Under the pieces are notes generated by a model. It searched no databases and had not been told where the DNA came from. It saw only the letters and a program-made list of their open reading frames with translations. The position numbers and the translations under genes were made by a program. From Prorocentrum cordatum (taxonomy: Eukaryota > Sar > Dinophyceae > Prorocentrales > Prorocentraceae), in NCBI GenBank assembly GCA_963575745.1, contig CAUYUJ010019359.1, positions 397,273-461,272 of the forward strand: DNA of 64,000 nucleotides, written 5' to 3'. Positions 53,850-62,699 of this stretch are shown one piece after another; the stretch's first letter is position 1; every line of letters starts with the position of its first letter.

Positions 53850-54470
53850 CCATCCTCCCCCAGGGGGTCCTGGGGCCCACAAAGGCTCCAAGACAGCCCA
53901 AGAGACCCCCAAGACGGTCCAAGAGGGCCCCAAATCGCCGAACAATCGGCCCAAGACGCCAAATATAGCCTCCTCACAACAGAAGCGGCTGCCAAGACGC
54001 TCGAAGAGGACTCCAAAAGACCAAGAGAGTCCCAACATGCGAAATTCAAGCATTTTCTTCAAACTATTGAAAGGCTCTGGCGTTCTCGCCTTCCTGGCTT
54101 CGCGACGTCCCAAGGCGGCCCAATATGCCACGAAGATCGGCACAGGAGGCCGCCAAGAGGTTTCCAAGAAGGCCCCAAAACGATTCAAGAGGGCCCCTAA
54201 GACGGCCCTAGAGGCCTCCCAGACTGCCCAAGAGGTTCCCAAAACGGCTCCAAGCGGGTGCCCGCACAGGAGCCCGAACGAACACGTCGAGCCCTCGGCA
54301 ACGACAAGCTGTCAAGAAGCCCCAAGAGGCGCACAAGAGGCCCCCAGGAAGCCCGAAGGGACCCCCACGAGGCTCCCAAGAGGCCCCCAAGATGCCCTCA
54401 AGAAGCCCCGAAACTGCCCCCCAGAGGTCTACGAGCGCGCTCCGAAGAGGCCCCACGAAGCATCCCTGAG
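53850..54470 (+). repeat. CCAAGAGG-type array
   Basis: Variants of GCCCCCAAGATGCCCTCAAGA repeat at about 12 bp, bordered on the right by GTC/GCC repeats. Confidence 0.8.
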
Positions 54471-54643
54471 GACTCTGAACGTTGGCGTCGTCGTCGTCGC
54501 CGACGCCGCCGCCGTCGTGGTCGTCGTCCCCCTTCAGGGTCGCTAGCACCGGCTGTAAGACCTTCCCAAAACAAGGTGGACGTACCAAAAAGAACGCGAA
54601 TGCAGTGCTGTGAAAAACAGATGGCACATGAAGAATTGGATTC

Positions 54644-54684
54644 CTGAGCATCTTCAAGACGCAAATCTCGCGGTTCACGCTGGC
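54644..54684 (-). CDS. Kinase exon, subdomain III (helix C)
   Basis: A 41-nt exon reads ASVNREICVLKML plus two bases. The Glu in NREI is the helix C residue that pairs with the VAVK lysine. An in-frame TGA lies just before the acceptor (GATGCAAG/GCC), so the exon cannot extend further 5'. The donor CTCAG/GAATCC is GA-type and ends at phase 2. Joined to the next exon, which supplies one C, it gives LKML-S-HPGIARL, exactly the expected kinase spacing. The fit of both phases to both neighbours makes this small exon credible despite its size. Confidence 0.8.
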
Positions 54685-54810
54685 CTTGCATCACGCGGGC
54701 GTGGAACAACATCGACAATGGCCCGCTCACAGATACTGCTTTCTCCGACGCGCCAACGACTGCAGTCGACGGGACAACAATGGCCTGGCACGCCCAAAAC
54801 TACGCAATAA

Positions 54811-55250
54811 CACACACACACACTCACTCACACATACACACATACACACACACACGCATACGCACACACACACGCACACGCACACCTCGCGCCCAGCGAC
54901 GAGGCGAAACAAGTCAAGCAACGCTGGCGGAAAGAGTGCGCGCGGGCCCTCCGAACACACACACACACATTGCGTGAAGAAGGCCAGAGAGCTGGAAGCG
55001 GGACACGCGCGCGGCCGGCCCACTCGGAAGCCAGGGACACAGCCACACACGCACACGCACACACGCGCACACGCACACACACGCACTCGTTTTTGACGTC
55101 GCAGCGCGGCAGAGGCGAGCGGCACGCGCGTCGGGGCGAGGCCGGGGCGTGGCATCGCGAGCTCGCCCGCACGCGGGAGGGGGAAGAGGAAGGAGGGCGG
55201 CCGCGCAGAGGGGACACACCCACAGACACACACACACACACGCACACGTG

Positions 55251-55281
<31 letters not shown>

Positions 55282-55415
55282 GTGCACACACACACACACA
55301 CACACACACCCACACACGTGCACACACACACACGTGCACACACACACGCACACACACACACACCTACACCCACCCACACACGCGTGCACACGCACACACA
55401 CACGCACACGCACAC
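54811..55415 (+). repeat. (CA)n-rich blocks
   Basis: Three CA/CACG-rich blocks (54811-54890, 55040-55085, 55210-55415) separated by ordinary GC-rich DNA. All long frames here are repeat artefacts. Confidence 0.9.
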
Positions 55416-56295
55416 ATCAGTGCTGGTTCAGCTTGGCTGCGGGCGAGCCTCCTCAGAAACCAGCGGGACGCGTGCCGTGCTCTGGCTCTTGCTTGGGGAG
55501 GGAGCGGCGAGAGGTGGGAGGCGTGGGCGGGCCAGGGGGCCAGCAGGTCGAGGAAGTCCGAGAGCGCCCAGGGAACGATGTCAGAGACCGGCGCCGACGA
55601 CGACGACCACAAACACAGAGCACTCCGTGCCACGGGGCCAGGCTGGAGAGGGGGGGGGGGGCAGTAGGCCAAGTAGGCGGACGGCAGCACACTTCGGCGA
55701 CCAGAAGAAAGGCCCCGTGCGGGAGGGCCGAGCGGGACGGGATAAGGGGGTAATGGGCCAGGGAGGCCCGAGAGGGCCAGCGAGGCGGGTGGCGCCGAAC
55801 GACGAGGACACCAAAGGGCTCCGAGCAGACGTGCCAGAGAACATGCCATGCGTAAGACGATCAGACATGATACTGCCCCCGCGGGAACCACATCTTCCCT
55901 TGCAAGAATACAGACGTTCTCGATGTGTGCGGGCACCGATGGACAACCCGTGAAGATCCTGGGAAAAGATACTCACATATGATAATACGGCCTGAGACGA
56001 GTGAATACGGAGGAGCACGAAGGGACACGAGGATGGCGACAAACAGATCGTGCAATGCTAAAACGACTCAACCGATCACTCTTGAGGCTGTAAGGCTCTG
56101 GCGCCCAGGAGGAACTCGACTGTTCAGAGGGGTCTTCAGGGGGCGCAGGGGGTGGGCGCGGTCCCAGGGAGCGAGGCAGATCCGCTCTCGCAAGGTCGGC
56201 GGAGCCGTTCCCGTCGGCATCGGTGGCCGTGCTGTCGCGCCCTGGATCAAATCCAGGGCCGTTGGGAAGTTTCTGTGGCCTGGCGCTTCCGTGTG

Positions 56296-56459
56296 AGCTT
56301 GACGCCCTGGCTTCTTCGACCAAGGTCTGTGTCCAGATACTGTTGGGCGCCCTGGTGGCGCCAGGCGGCGTGCACCCTGGCGGAAAGGTCCTGCATCTTA
56401 ATGGCCAACGTCGCCAGCTTCCTCCGAGCGGGAAGCATACGTACAGCAGGATCTAGGAC
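56296..56459 (-). CDS. Protein-like segment of unknown origin
   Basis: After a reasonable acceptor (TTATGTCCTAG/AT) the minus frame reads PAVRMLPARRKLATLAIKMQ then DLSARVHAAWRHQGAQQYL. The composition looks helical and gene-like, unlike the repeat frames around it. It lies in kinase intron 2, where all needed kinase pieces are already accounted for, so it is not required by the kinase model. It may be an alternative exon, a gene remnant or chance. Confidence 0.2.
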
Positions 56460-57136
56460 ATAAGCACATCCATCAAGAACATGGACCCTCCGCCAGCCAA
56501 AACACACGAACATGCGAGGGTACCCTCCCCCAGGATGCACAGGAGCAGCCAACAGACGCGAAGAGCATCATGGTACCCTCCCCGGACCGACCTCGATGTT
56601 TTACCTCGGTGCGACTGTAGCACTGTCAGGGTGACCAACATCATGCGCGCGACCACAGAAGGGAAGATACTCGAGGGAGCAACCATCGGCATCGGATGGG
56701 GCTTGAGTTCGGTCGTCAACGCACGCTTGGTACTGCTGGGAGCAACTACTGGACGAGTGTGATGGTCAGAATGCTCATGTTCGGAAAGATGCCCTGCGAG
56801 CGGGACAAGGGGGTCGACGTAACGTGACAAACCTGAGCCATCAACAGCTTGGGCCCCCAACTGTTTCCAGCTTCCAGGAAGAGGGGAAAAAAAGGCGGGG
56901 TAGCCAGAGCAGGGGCGGGCAAAACAACTCACTCTCCTCCCCGCGCCCCCCCCTCGCCGCTGTTTTGCCACGCCCCAGCACGCCCCTCGGCCCATTCACG
57001 TCCACTCCCTCCACAGCCGCCTCTCCCGCATCACGACCCAACCATGGGACCCACCCCCCTGGGAAAAAAACACCCACCAGCCCTCTGATGGCCTAGAGCG
57101 GCTCCTCGTCCTCTTCCAACCCCTCCCTCTCCCCAT

Positions 57137-57760
57137 TCGGGGAGGGGATACTGCTTTTTGTTCGCGAGCGCAAATTCAAGGGCCGCGCGCCGCCCAAAGC
57201 TGCAGCTAACAAGCAGGAGCCTCAATGGCGCGAGAGGAAAAGGAAAAGAGAGACAACAAGAGAACAGCGGGAGGTGAGACTCCCCGGGGCGGGCCGCGCG
57301 GCGCTCACGGAGGGGGCGCCATCGGCAGGGGGAGGGGATACTTTTTTGGTCGGCGGCTCCGAGGCTGCGGTCAGGGAGCGGAAGGCGTCGTCTGGGCCAG
57401 CAGGCGAGGCTAATTAACTACAACAGGCAACACACCAGCAGTTATAAAACGCAGAGAATGCGAGGTGGGGGGAGGGGATATTTTTTTTGATCTGCGGCTC
57501 CAAGGACGGCTCCAGAGAGCGGGTCAGTCTCGACAGGGGCGCAATGTGAGACGATTGGCATCGAAGGCACATAGGCCAACGGGGGAGGGGATACTTTTTT
57601 TTCTTTTACGGCCGCAGGCGGAAGCGCCAGCGGCAGGCAGTCACGGTCGGGCTGCGGCCGCGACAAGCGGGGCGGGCGCGCGCGGGGCCGCGGTCAGGCG
57701 GCAGGCGGCAGCGACCCAGGGCGTCTGCCAGCGTGCAATCAGAGGGGGAGGGGATACGCG
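57137..57760 (+). repeat. Five GGGGAGGGGATA motifs
   Basis: GGGGAGGGGATAC (or ATAT), mostly followed by six to eight T, occurs near 57137, 57329, 57469, 57582 and 57745, spaced 110-195 bp apart, with related sequence in between. Confidence 0.75.
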
Positions 57761-58251
57761 AAGCGTCAAGAATGTCTGCACGAACATTCAACTTCTGGAG
57801 CTCTGCGCGGACCTCTTGGACCCGCGCTGGACCCCCGGCCCCCTGGCGCGCGAAGCTCGCCGGGGACGGCGCCGGGGGCGGCGCCGGAGGCACCGCCGGG
57901 GTGGGCCGGCGTCGACCCATCAGGTCCGACAGGTCTCTCTTCTCCTGGCCATGCTTGTGCCGTTGTCTTCTAATTGCGACTCCCTGTCCTCCCTCCTGTG
58001 CCTCCGCTTCCCCCGTCCTCCCTCCTGTCCCCTGTCCCTCCCTGTCCCTCCCTGTCCCTCCCTGTCCCGCCCGTCTTCCCTGTACCCTTGCCCCTCCCGT
58101 CCCTCCCTGTCCTCCCTCCTGCCCGTCCTCCCTCCTGCCCCTCCCGCGTCACGACCCACCTGTCCCTCCGCTGCCCCTCCCGGCTCCACTCCACTCCGCG
58201 CTGCCCTCGCCGCCGCCCCCGCCCACCATGCCGCGGGAGAAACCGCGGGGC

Positions 58252-58338
58252 CTGGTAGCCCAGCTCCTCCATGGTCTTCGTGTTGATGACCTTGACGGCG
58301 TACTGTTGGCCCGGAGCAGGCGGGCCGTCGTCACAGTG
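58252..58338 (-). CDS. Kinase exon, subdomain II (ATP-anchoring lysine)
   Basis: The 29 codons include GQQYAVKVINTKTMEELGYQ. YAVKV is the classical VAVK motif, whose lysine binds the ATP phosphates. A short Asp/Gly/Pro-rich linker (HCDDGPPAP) lies between the Gly-loop and this strand and reads like a family-specific insert. The acceptor is GAGGGTCAG/CAC. The preferred donor is TACCAG/GCC, a GC donor at phase 0, because the next exon at 54684 starts at phase 0 with GCC. The exon begins 20 bp from the start of the longest opposite-strand open frame of the methyltransferase-like gene; its proposed ATG is at 58493. Confidence 0.85.
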
Positions 58339-58492
58339 CTGACCCTCGGTCAGCTGAGTGTCAGCTCTGCGTCGCGCGTCACGAGCTGATGCGGCATCAA
58401 CACTCCCTCACGGCATCCCTCCCGGTTACCCCTCCCCCCCTCCCTTTGCCATTCCTGCCCATGCTCTCCACTGCCTTCCTCCTCCGTGTCAG

Positions 58493-59020
58493 ATGGATGC
58501 CCGTATTGCTTTGCTTGAGTCCGACCCGGCCTTGTCTTCGGATGCGGCTGCGGCCCTGGCGCCCGACAGACGGCCGGACGTCGATGCCGCTGTTTTGCCG
58601 CCGCCGCCTGCTTCGGAAGTTCAGTATAGCACGGAGCGTTACCCAAGTCGTTTGTTCTTGACTGAGCGGTATACAGGGATTGCTGCGGACCCGGTCCCTG
58701 TGCACGTGCGCCGTACCGAGTACTTTGTGTTGAATTTATACTGTGGGCGTCGGAGGGCTGGGGATATTCAAGCACGCTTGGACTGGTCTCATCACGAGGC
58801 CAATGTCTGTATCCATGTTCTTTCGGTAGACATTGCGATTCATGCGACGTTAGGGGACATGATGAACAGACGTACCCTAGAGACTTGGAAAAGGCACATT
58901 CGGGATCGTCGAGTTGTCTTGTCCGGAGGGGGTCCCCCCTGCGAGACATGGTCTGCGTCGCGGTGGGCCGATGGCCCTGGGCCACCCCCTCTACGCACGC
59001 ACGATGCCTTCTGGGGTTAA
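58493..59020 (+). CDS. Methyltransferase-like protein, 5' part (GPPC motif)
   Basis: The frame reads 175 codons from ATG 58493 to an in-frame TAA at 59018. The ATG follows a pyrimidine-rich stretch and CAG (CTCCGTGTCAG/ATGG), which could be a splice acceptor. Residues around 115-155 contain an Asp (LSVDIA), a GDM and then SGGGPPCETWS with Cys150. That order resembles motifs II-IV of cytosine-C5 DNA methyltransferases, where the PC cysteine attacks the base, but E-T-W-S replaces the usual Q-x-F-S. Related proteins are frequent in dinoflagellates and C5 methyltransferases are known inside dinoflagellate retroelements, so this may be an element-derived gene. The frame continues in phase after the TAA. 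It is nested antisense in kinase intron 1. Confidence 0.55.
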   Translation: MDARIALLESDPALSSDAAAALAPDRRPDVDAAVLPPPPASEVQYSTERYPSRLFLTERYTGIAADPVPVHVRRTEYFVLNLYCGRRRAGDIQARLDWSHHEANVCIHVLSVDIAIHATLGDMMNRRTLETWKRHIRDRRVVLSGGGPPCETWSASRWADGPGPPPLRTHDAFWG

Positions 59021-59716
59021 ACTAACGTGAATCCACGGCAGATGGAACAACTCTGGGTAGGTAATGCACTACTACAAGCAATGGTGGAATTGTTTGCAGT
59101 ACACTTAGAGGCGGGCACGTCTTGCTGGATGGAGCATCCCCAGCCTTGCGGGTGGAGGTTGCAGGCCGTCAGCTCTTTCAGTTGGCACCCCCTGCGCGCA
59201 CTTGAGTCGTCGCCTGCGGTCACTACCACGGACTTCGACCAATGTGAACACGGTCAGAGTTCACGAGCCCCGACGCGTATCCTCGCCTTGAGGATGCCAG
59301 GACTGCACGCAGCATTACTCAACACGCCTGGGCGGGGACGGTGCTCGCATGGGAGGGGTGGGCACCAGACCTTACTTGGATACGATCGGAAGTCCCATGT
59401 CTGGCGCACTGCCCAGAAGAAGACTTATCCTCCTGCGTTGTGCCGATGTATCGCGGACTGCATCGCCACTACCATCAGTACCATGTTCGACGACGGAGCT
59501 AGATCGTATGACGAAGAGGTTCCTTGTGACATGCGCGACGAAGATGCGACGCGTCAGGAGCTGTTACTGTTCTGGGTTTCTTGGGATCCATACGCGTGCA
59601 CCGATGAGTCGTGGGCCCCCGATTTCGTGTCCAGAGCCAAGGAGCGTGCCCGTCCCGATCCAGAGATGGCGAGGCTTCTTCCCATTCCTGCACCAGAGGC
59701 GATGCCCGACCTAGTT
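59021..59716 (+). CDS. Methyltransferase-like protein, middle part
   Basis: This continues the same frame after the single TAA. It carries a helical stretch (MEQLWVGNALLQAMVELFAV), then WMEHPQPCGW, where EHP sits where C5 methyltransferases have ENV, then DQCEHGQSSRAPTRILAL and a KTYPPALCRCIADCIA segment. The DQC...PT...L and YPPALC order is what I recall of the dinoflagellate family. The frame stops at 59717-59719 only because introner copy 6 is inserted: the TGA is formed by the element's first bases. Skipping the insertion lets the protein continue (59879-60180). Confidence 0.5.
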
Positions 59717-59878
59717 TGAAGGGGAACTGGGACACACAAATAAATACACACAAATAAAAATATCCCCCATATTTTCCCATATTTTCTGGGTTCTTGTCTT
59801 CCCCCCCGCTTCCCATATTTTCCCATATTTTCTGGGAATCGCCGATTAATTGTGTCTGTGTGTTTCTTCCCCTCCTGA
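59717..59878 (+). mobile_element. Introner-like element, copy 6, inside a coding sequence
   Basis: The 162-bp copy has perfect TAGTT flanks (59712-59716 and 59879-59883). It interrupts the methyltransferase-like frame in the sense direction. Splicing from GAAGGGG (59718) to the TAG at 59879-59881 would remove 164 nt as a GA-AG intron and keep the frame. Exact excision of 167 nt also keeps it. The right end is a pyrimidine tract (TTTCTTCCCCTCC), as expected of a 3' splice site. Confidence 0.85.
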
Positions 59879-60180
59879 TAGTTACCCCCCCGACCCCACT
59901 GGCAGAGGAGGAGGCGCCTGAGGAGGACACGGGTGGTCCAGTAGCCTGGTGCGAAGCGGAGTATGTTGAAGCGCGTGCATTCTTGGGTGAGCAGAGCCGT
60001 GTGCCGGTGCCGTTGACTCCAATCACAATATCGGAGAGCCAGATGCAGCGTACTCTCAAGAACAGGCGAGAGGCCCGTAGGTGCCGCAAGGCGCGGTTAC
60101 AGGCTGAGCGTGAAGCTAGGCTTCGAGTTGTGGCCCCTTGGACAGCGGATCCCAATTTCAGTCTTCACCTGTTCGATTAG
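59879..60180 (+). CDS. Methyltransferase-like protein, 3' part after the introner
   Basis: Removing 167 bp (element plus one TAGTT copy) joins DLV to TPPTPLAEEEAPEEDTGG and keeps one open frame to a TAG at 60178. The tail contains an acidic stretch, then WCEAEYVEARAFLG, then a strongly basic Arg/Lys helix (TLKNRREARRCRKARLQAE) and ends PNFSLHLFD. No known domain is recognised. Continuity of frame, composition and end position supports this being the original C-terminus. Confidence 0.55.
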
Positions 60181-60289
60181 GCCCAACCAGCTGGTGGTGT
60201 CAAAGTGACGGTAGACATAGTTGATAGGAAGGGAATACGATAATTTTCCTCCTCCCTCCTCTCCCCTTTCTTCCGTCATCACTGCAGCC

Positions 60290-60545
60290 GAGTTCCCCGC
60301 GCGCGGCGAGCGGCAGAGAAGGGGTAGCAGGGAAGGGTCTGCTTGCCCCATCGCTGTCCGTTCTTCCCCGCGCGGCGAGCGGCAGAGAAGGGGTAGCAGG
60401 GAAGGGCTTTTGCCTCTCGTTGCTGCTGCCTCTTTCGCCTGTCGCCGTCCTCCGGAACGACGAGAAGGGGTAGCAGGGAAGGGTTTTTGCCTCTCGTTGC
60501 TGCTGCCTCTTTCGCCTGTCGCCGTCCTTCGGAACGGCGTGAAGA
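60290..60545 (+). repeat. GAGAAGGGGTAGCAGGG tandem repeat
   Basis: Three units of about 70-90 bp, two of them with CTCTCGTTGCTGCTGCCTC. Confidence 0.85.
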
Positions 60546-60851
60546 ACACTCAGGACCGTCCCCGGGCTGCATTTTGCTGCCTGTTGTTCCCTGCCGGCTC
60601 CTTCGCGCTGGTTGCCTGGCCGAGAGTGCGAATAGCGTGCCCCGCCATGTCTCTCTGGCGCGGAGGTGTCCGCAGCGGACTCGCCGGGAGGCGATTGGCC
60701 TTCTCACCTGCTCCCCCCCTCCGCTCGTCTGTTCGGCCCCCCGCCCCTTCCCTCCTCCTCGTGCAGCGTCGATTGTCTGAGCTAGACTTGGTGCAGTGAA
60801 ACGATTGGGGGGGTGGGTTAGAGTGAGTGGGAAGAATGGAGCAGACTTCTT

Positions 60852-61017
60852 TGAAGGGGCCCAAGGACACACACAAATAAATACACACAAATAAACTGAT
60901 GCCCCATCTTTTCCCATATTTTCTGGGTTTCTGTCTCCCCCCCCCACTTCCCATATTTTCCCATATTTTCCTGGGGATCGACGATTGATTGTGTCTGTGT
61001 GTTTCTTCCCCTCCTGA
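60852..61017 (+). mobile_element. Introner-like element, copy 7
   Basis: The 166-bp copy runs from TGAAGGGGCCCAAGG to CCCCTCCTGA. Flanks TTCTT and TTCCT match at 4 of 5. It lies 670 bp after the methyltransferase-like stop codon, in kinase intron 1. Confidence 0.8.
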
Positions 61018-61494
61018 TTCCTATATACTCCGCCCTTTTGAGGTCTGGAGCCTGTTCGCGGTTTGGCGAAGCAGGGTATGAGTCCGTCCTCCCTGAGTGT
61101 GTTCGTGCCGGTAGAGCGCGCTAGCCGTCATCTCGGGATGGTTGGGAGGGTCATTTGGAAGAGGCTGGACCGATACTGCATACTGCCCCTTGGCGCCCGT
61201 GCTTTCGTGCTCGCGATTGCTCGTGTGTCTGAAGCTAGTTGAGTGCCTATACTATCTGACCGCATTTATGGCGAATCAGGTCGCAATTCAAAAATACCTT
61301 ACATTTCTCTCCGTCCCTCCCTGCCCCTCCCAAGAGGAATACGAGCACTCCATCCCGTCTCATCTCTCCATCCCTCCCATCCTTTCCTCCTTCCCGTGCA
61401 TCACCCTATCCTCGTCTGCTCACCGTCACCTCCCCGCCATGTCTCCGTCCACATCCTCATCCCGATCCCCAGCAGGCCCGCACTTCTTGATCCA

Positions 61495-61617
61495 TGGGTC
61501 TCTTCCTCTCCGTATCTCTCTGTCTCTCTCTCTCTCTATCTCTCGCTCTCTCTCCACCTCTCTCTCTGCCTCTCTCGCTCACTCTCTCTCTCTCTCTTTG
61601 TCTCTCTTTCTCCATCC

Positions 61618-61649
<32 letters not shown>

Positions 61650-61650
61650 G
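61495..61650 (+). repeat. (CT)n-rich and (TA)n tract
   Basis: CTCTCT-rich sequence ending in TATATATATATATG. Confidence 0.95.
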
Positions 61651-62275
61651 TATATATGCATCGCTCTCGCTGCCTCTCTGTATCGCTCTCCTTGCCTCAA
61701 CTCTACCCCTCTCTCTCTCTCTTTCCCCCCCCGGCTGCCCGTCGCGCGCCTCGCTTCCCCCCGGCTGCCCAGGGCGGGAGGGGTGGCTCTCTCCTGGGGG
61801 GCCCCGTCTGCGGAGATCTCGGCGAGGCCTCCGGAGACCCTGGGGGACCCTCTGGGCGGGAGGAGCAGCAACAGGAAAGAGGGTCGAAAGTGGCCGATGA
61901 AGGATGGAGGCCGGAGAGGCGGAGGCACGGAGAGGTGGGTGGGGCCCCCCAAAGACCCTGAGGGGCGTTTGTATCCATGGCCAAGATACGGCGAAGGAAT
62001 GGTGCGAGGGCCACCATGAGCTCAAAACGCTGAAGTAGCCGCTGGCACAACAACGATGTGGCAGACGTGGCACGACCGTCGTACTGTATGAATTTAGCCA
62101 CTGGTCCAAGTGGACGGCGGTCGCGAGCTAACTCGGGCACGCTGAATACGCACGCGCGCAGGGCCCCATCACACTCACGTGCACTCCTTTCTTCACCCTT
62201 GAACGCAAAATGCGGATCGTGGTCGCCCGCTCTGCGTCATGAAACAACCAGCGTCGGAAGCTCCTCTGCCCACTC

Positions 62276-62331
62276 CTTCTGCGTCTTGGTCTTCTCGATG
62301 AGGCGGGCGTACCGGACAACGCTAAACGCAC
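62276..62331 (-). CDS. Kinase exon, subdomain I (glycine-rich loop)
   Basis: The exon reads GAFSVVRYARLIEKTKTQK, where the first Gly is completed by one base from an upstream exon that was not found. GAFSVVR is the second half of a kinase glycine-rich loop (GxGxFxxV), which clamps ATP phosphates. The acceptor is GTCCGTGCAG followed by GTGCG. The chosen donor is CAGAAG/GAGTGG, a GA-type donor ending phase 0, which fits the phase-0 start of the next exon at 58338. A GT donor two bases further on would break the frame of the next exon. The exon is 56 nt. The open frame continues to a stop near 62240, so the donor choice rests on phase. Confidence 0.72.
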
Positions 62332-62699
62332 CTGCACGGACAATGTTTGAGAACAGCGCTGGGCTCGCAACCGTCCGCAACGAAACGAGGTTTTGTACCA
62401 ACGGTGCGACGTGGGCTACAAGAGGAAGCAACCGAAGCGAAGGCAAGCGCCTCAGGAGACGCCGTAATCAAGCTGGGGACACTCGCCTTGTACGAGCGAA
62501 AGACAGATCGGGCCCAGATCGACGATCACAGTACCATCTCGGACGCCGAACGTTGACGACGATGACTCGACGTGGCGATTTTCCCGCGAAGAGAGGCCAC
62601 GCCAGCGTCGACTGACAGGGAGGGAGTGCGGCCTCAAGGAGGGGCAGACCCACGGGCTAGGCGAGGGATCCGCGCAGCAGCTGCCGTGTTCGAGGGAGG

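Larger units (their letters stand above)
51788..54643 (-). other. Kinase intron 3 (GA-AG)
   Basis: The intron begins GAATCC and ends CTCCGGCAG. It is mostly simple sequence: (CTC)n at 52315-52695, (GAG)n at 52849-53025, (TCG)n at 53525-53615, and a degenerate CCAAGAGG-type array at 53850-54470. The stretch 53030-53520 has one minus open frame (53192-53428) without recognisable domains. Confidence 0.6.
54685..58251 (-). other. Kinase intron 2 (GC-AG)
   Basis: The intron begins GCCCCG and ends GATGCAAG. It holds five copies of a GGGGAGGGGATA-type motif (57137-57760), a G-family inverted-repeat remnant near 57811-57925, a CCCTGTCCCTCC pyrimidine tract (58005-58145), the (CA)n block 54811-55415 and a protein-like segment near 56.3-56.46 kb. 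No other gene was seen. Confidence 0.6.
58339..62275 (-). other. Kinase intron 1 (GA-AG), contains nested opposite-strand gene
   Basis: The intron begins GAGTGG and ends GGGTCAG. It holds the methyltransferase-like gene on the plus strand (58493-60180), introner copies 6 and 7, the GAGAAGGGGTAGCAGGG tandem repeat (60290-60545) and a CT/TA-rich tract (61495-61650). The stretch 61020-61490 shows no recognisable gene or repeat. Confidence 0.6.
10293..62331 (-). other. Giant split protein kinase gene (PDK1/AGC-like), eleven exons recognised
   Basis: This is the extent of one minus-strand gene assembled by eye. Kinase subdomains I, II, III, IV-V, VIa, VIb-VII, VIII, IX, X and XI occur once each, in the correct order, on one strand, as short open segments bounded by plausible splice sites. 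Phases match at all nine junctions where both partners are known. Catalytic landmarks are visible: the Gly-loop GAFSVVR, YAVK lysine, NREI glutamate, DLKPEN, DFG, LPPE and DAWALG. The WALGCLAYQLLTGRPPLW stretch and the region after it resemble PDK1 and related AGC kinases, so the likely role is serine/threonine phosphorylation in the cytoplasm. About 0.8 kb of coding sequence is spread over 52 kb. Introns run from 1.9 to 14.2 kb and hold other elements on the opposite strand. Missing parts are the N-terminal exon(s), one short exon between 51.7 and 47.05 kb, and the C-terminus. The exon assignments are read from the sequence; the single-transcript model is inference. Confidence 0.85.

Noticed and set aside
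54811-55415. Cys/Val-rich and His/Thr-rich frames
   Set aside because: Translations of (CA)n/(TG)n; no gene.
56453-56995. Minus-strand open frame of 180 codons with GGGSMFLMDV
   Set aside because: Briefly considered as a kinase hinge region, but it lies 5' of the helix C exon on the gene strand and shows no other kinase motif.
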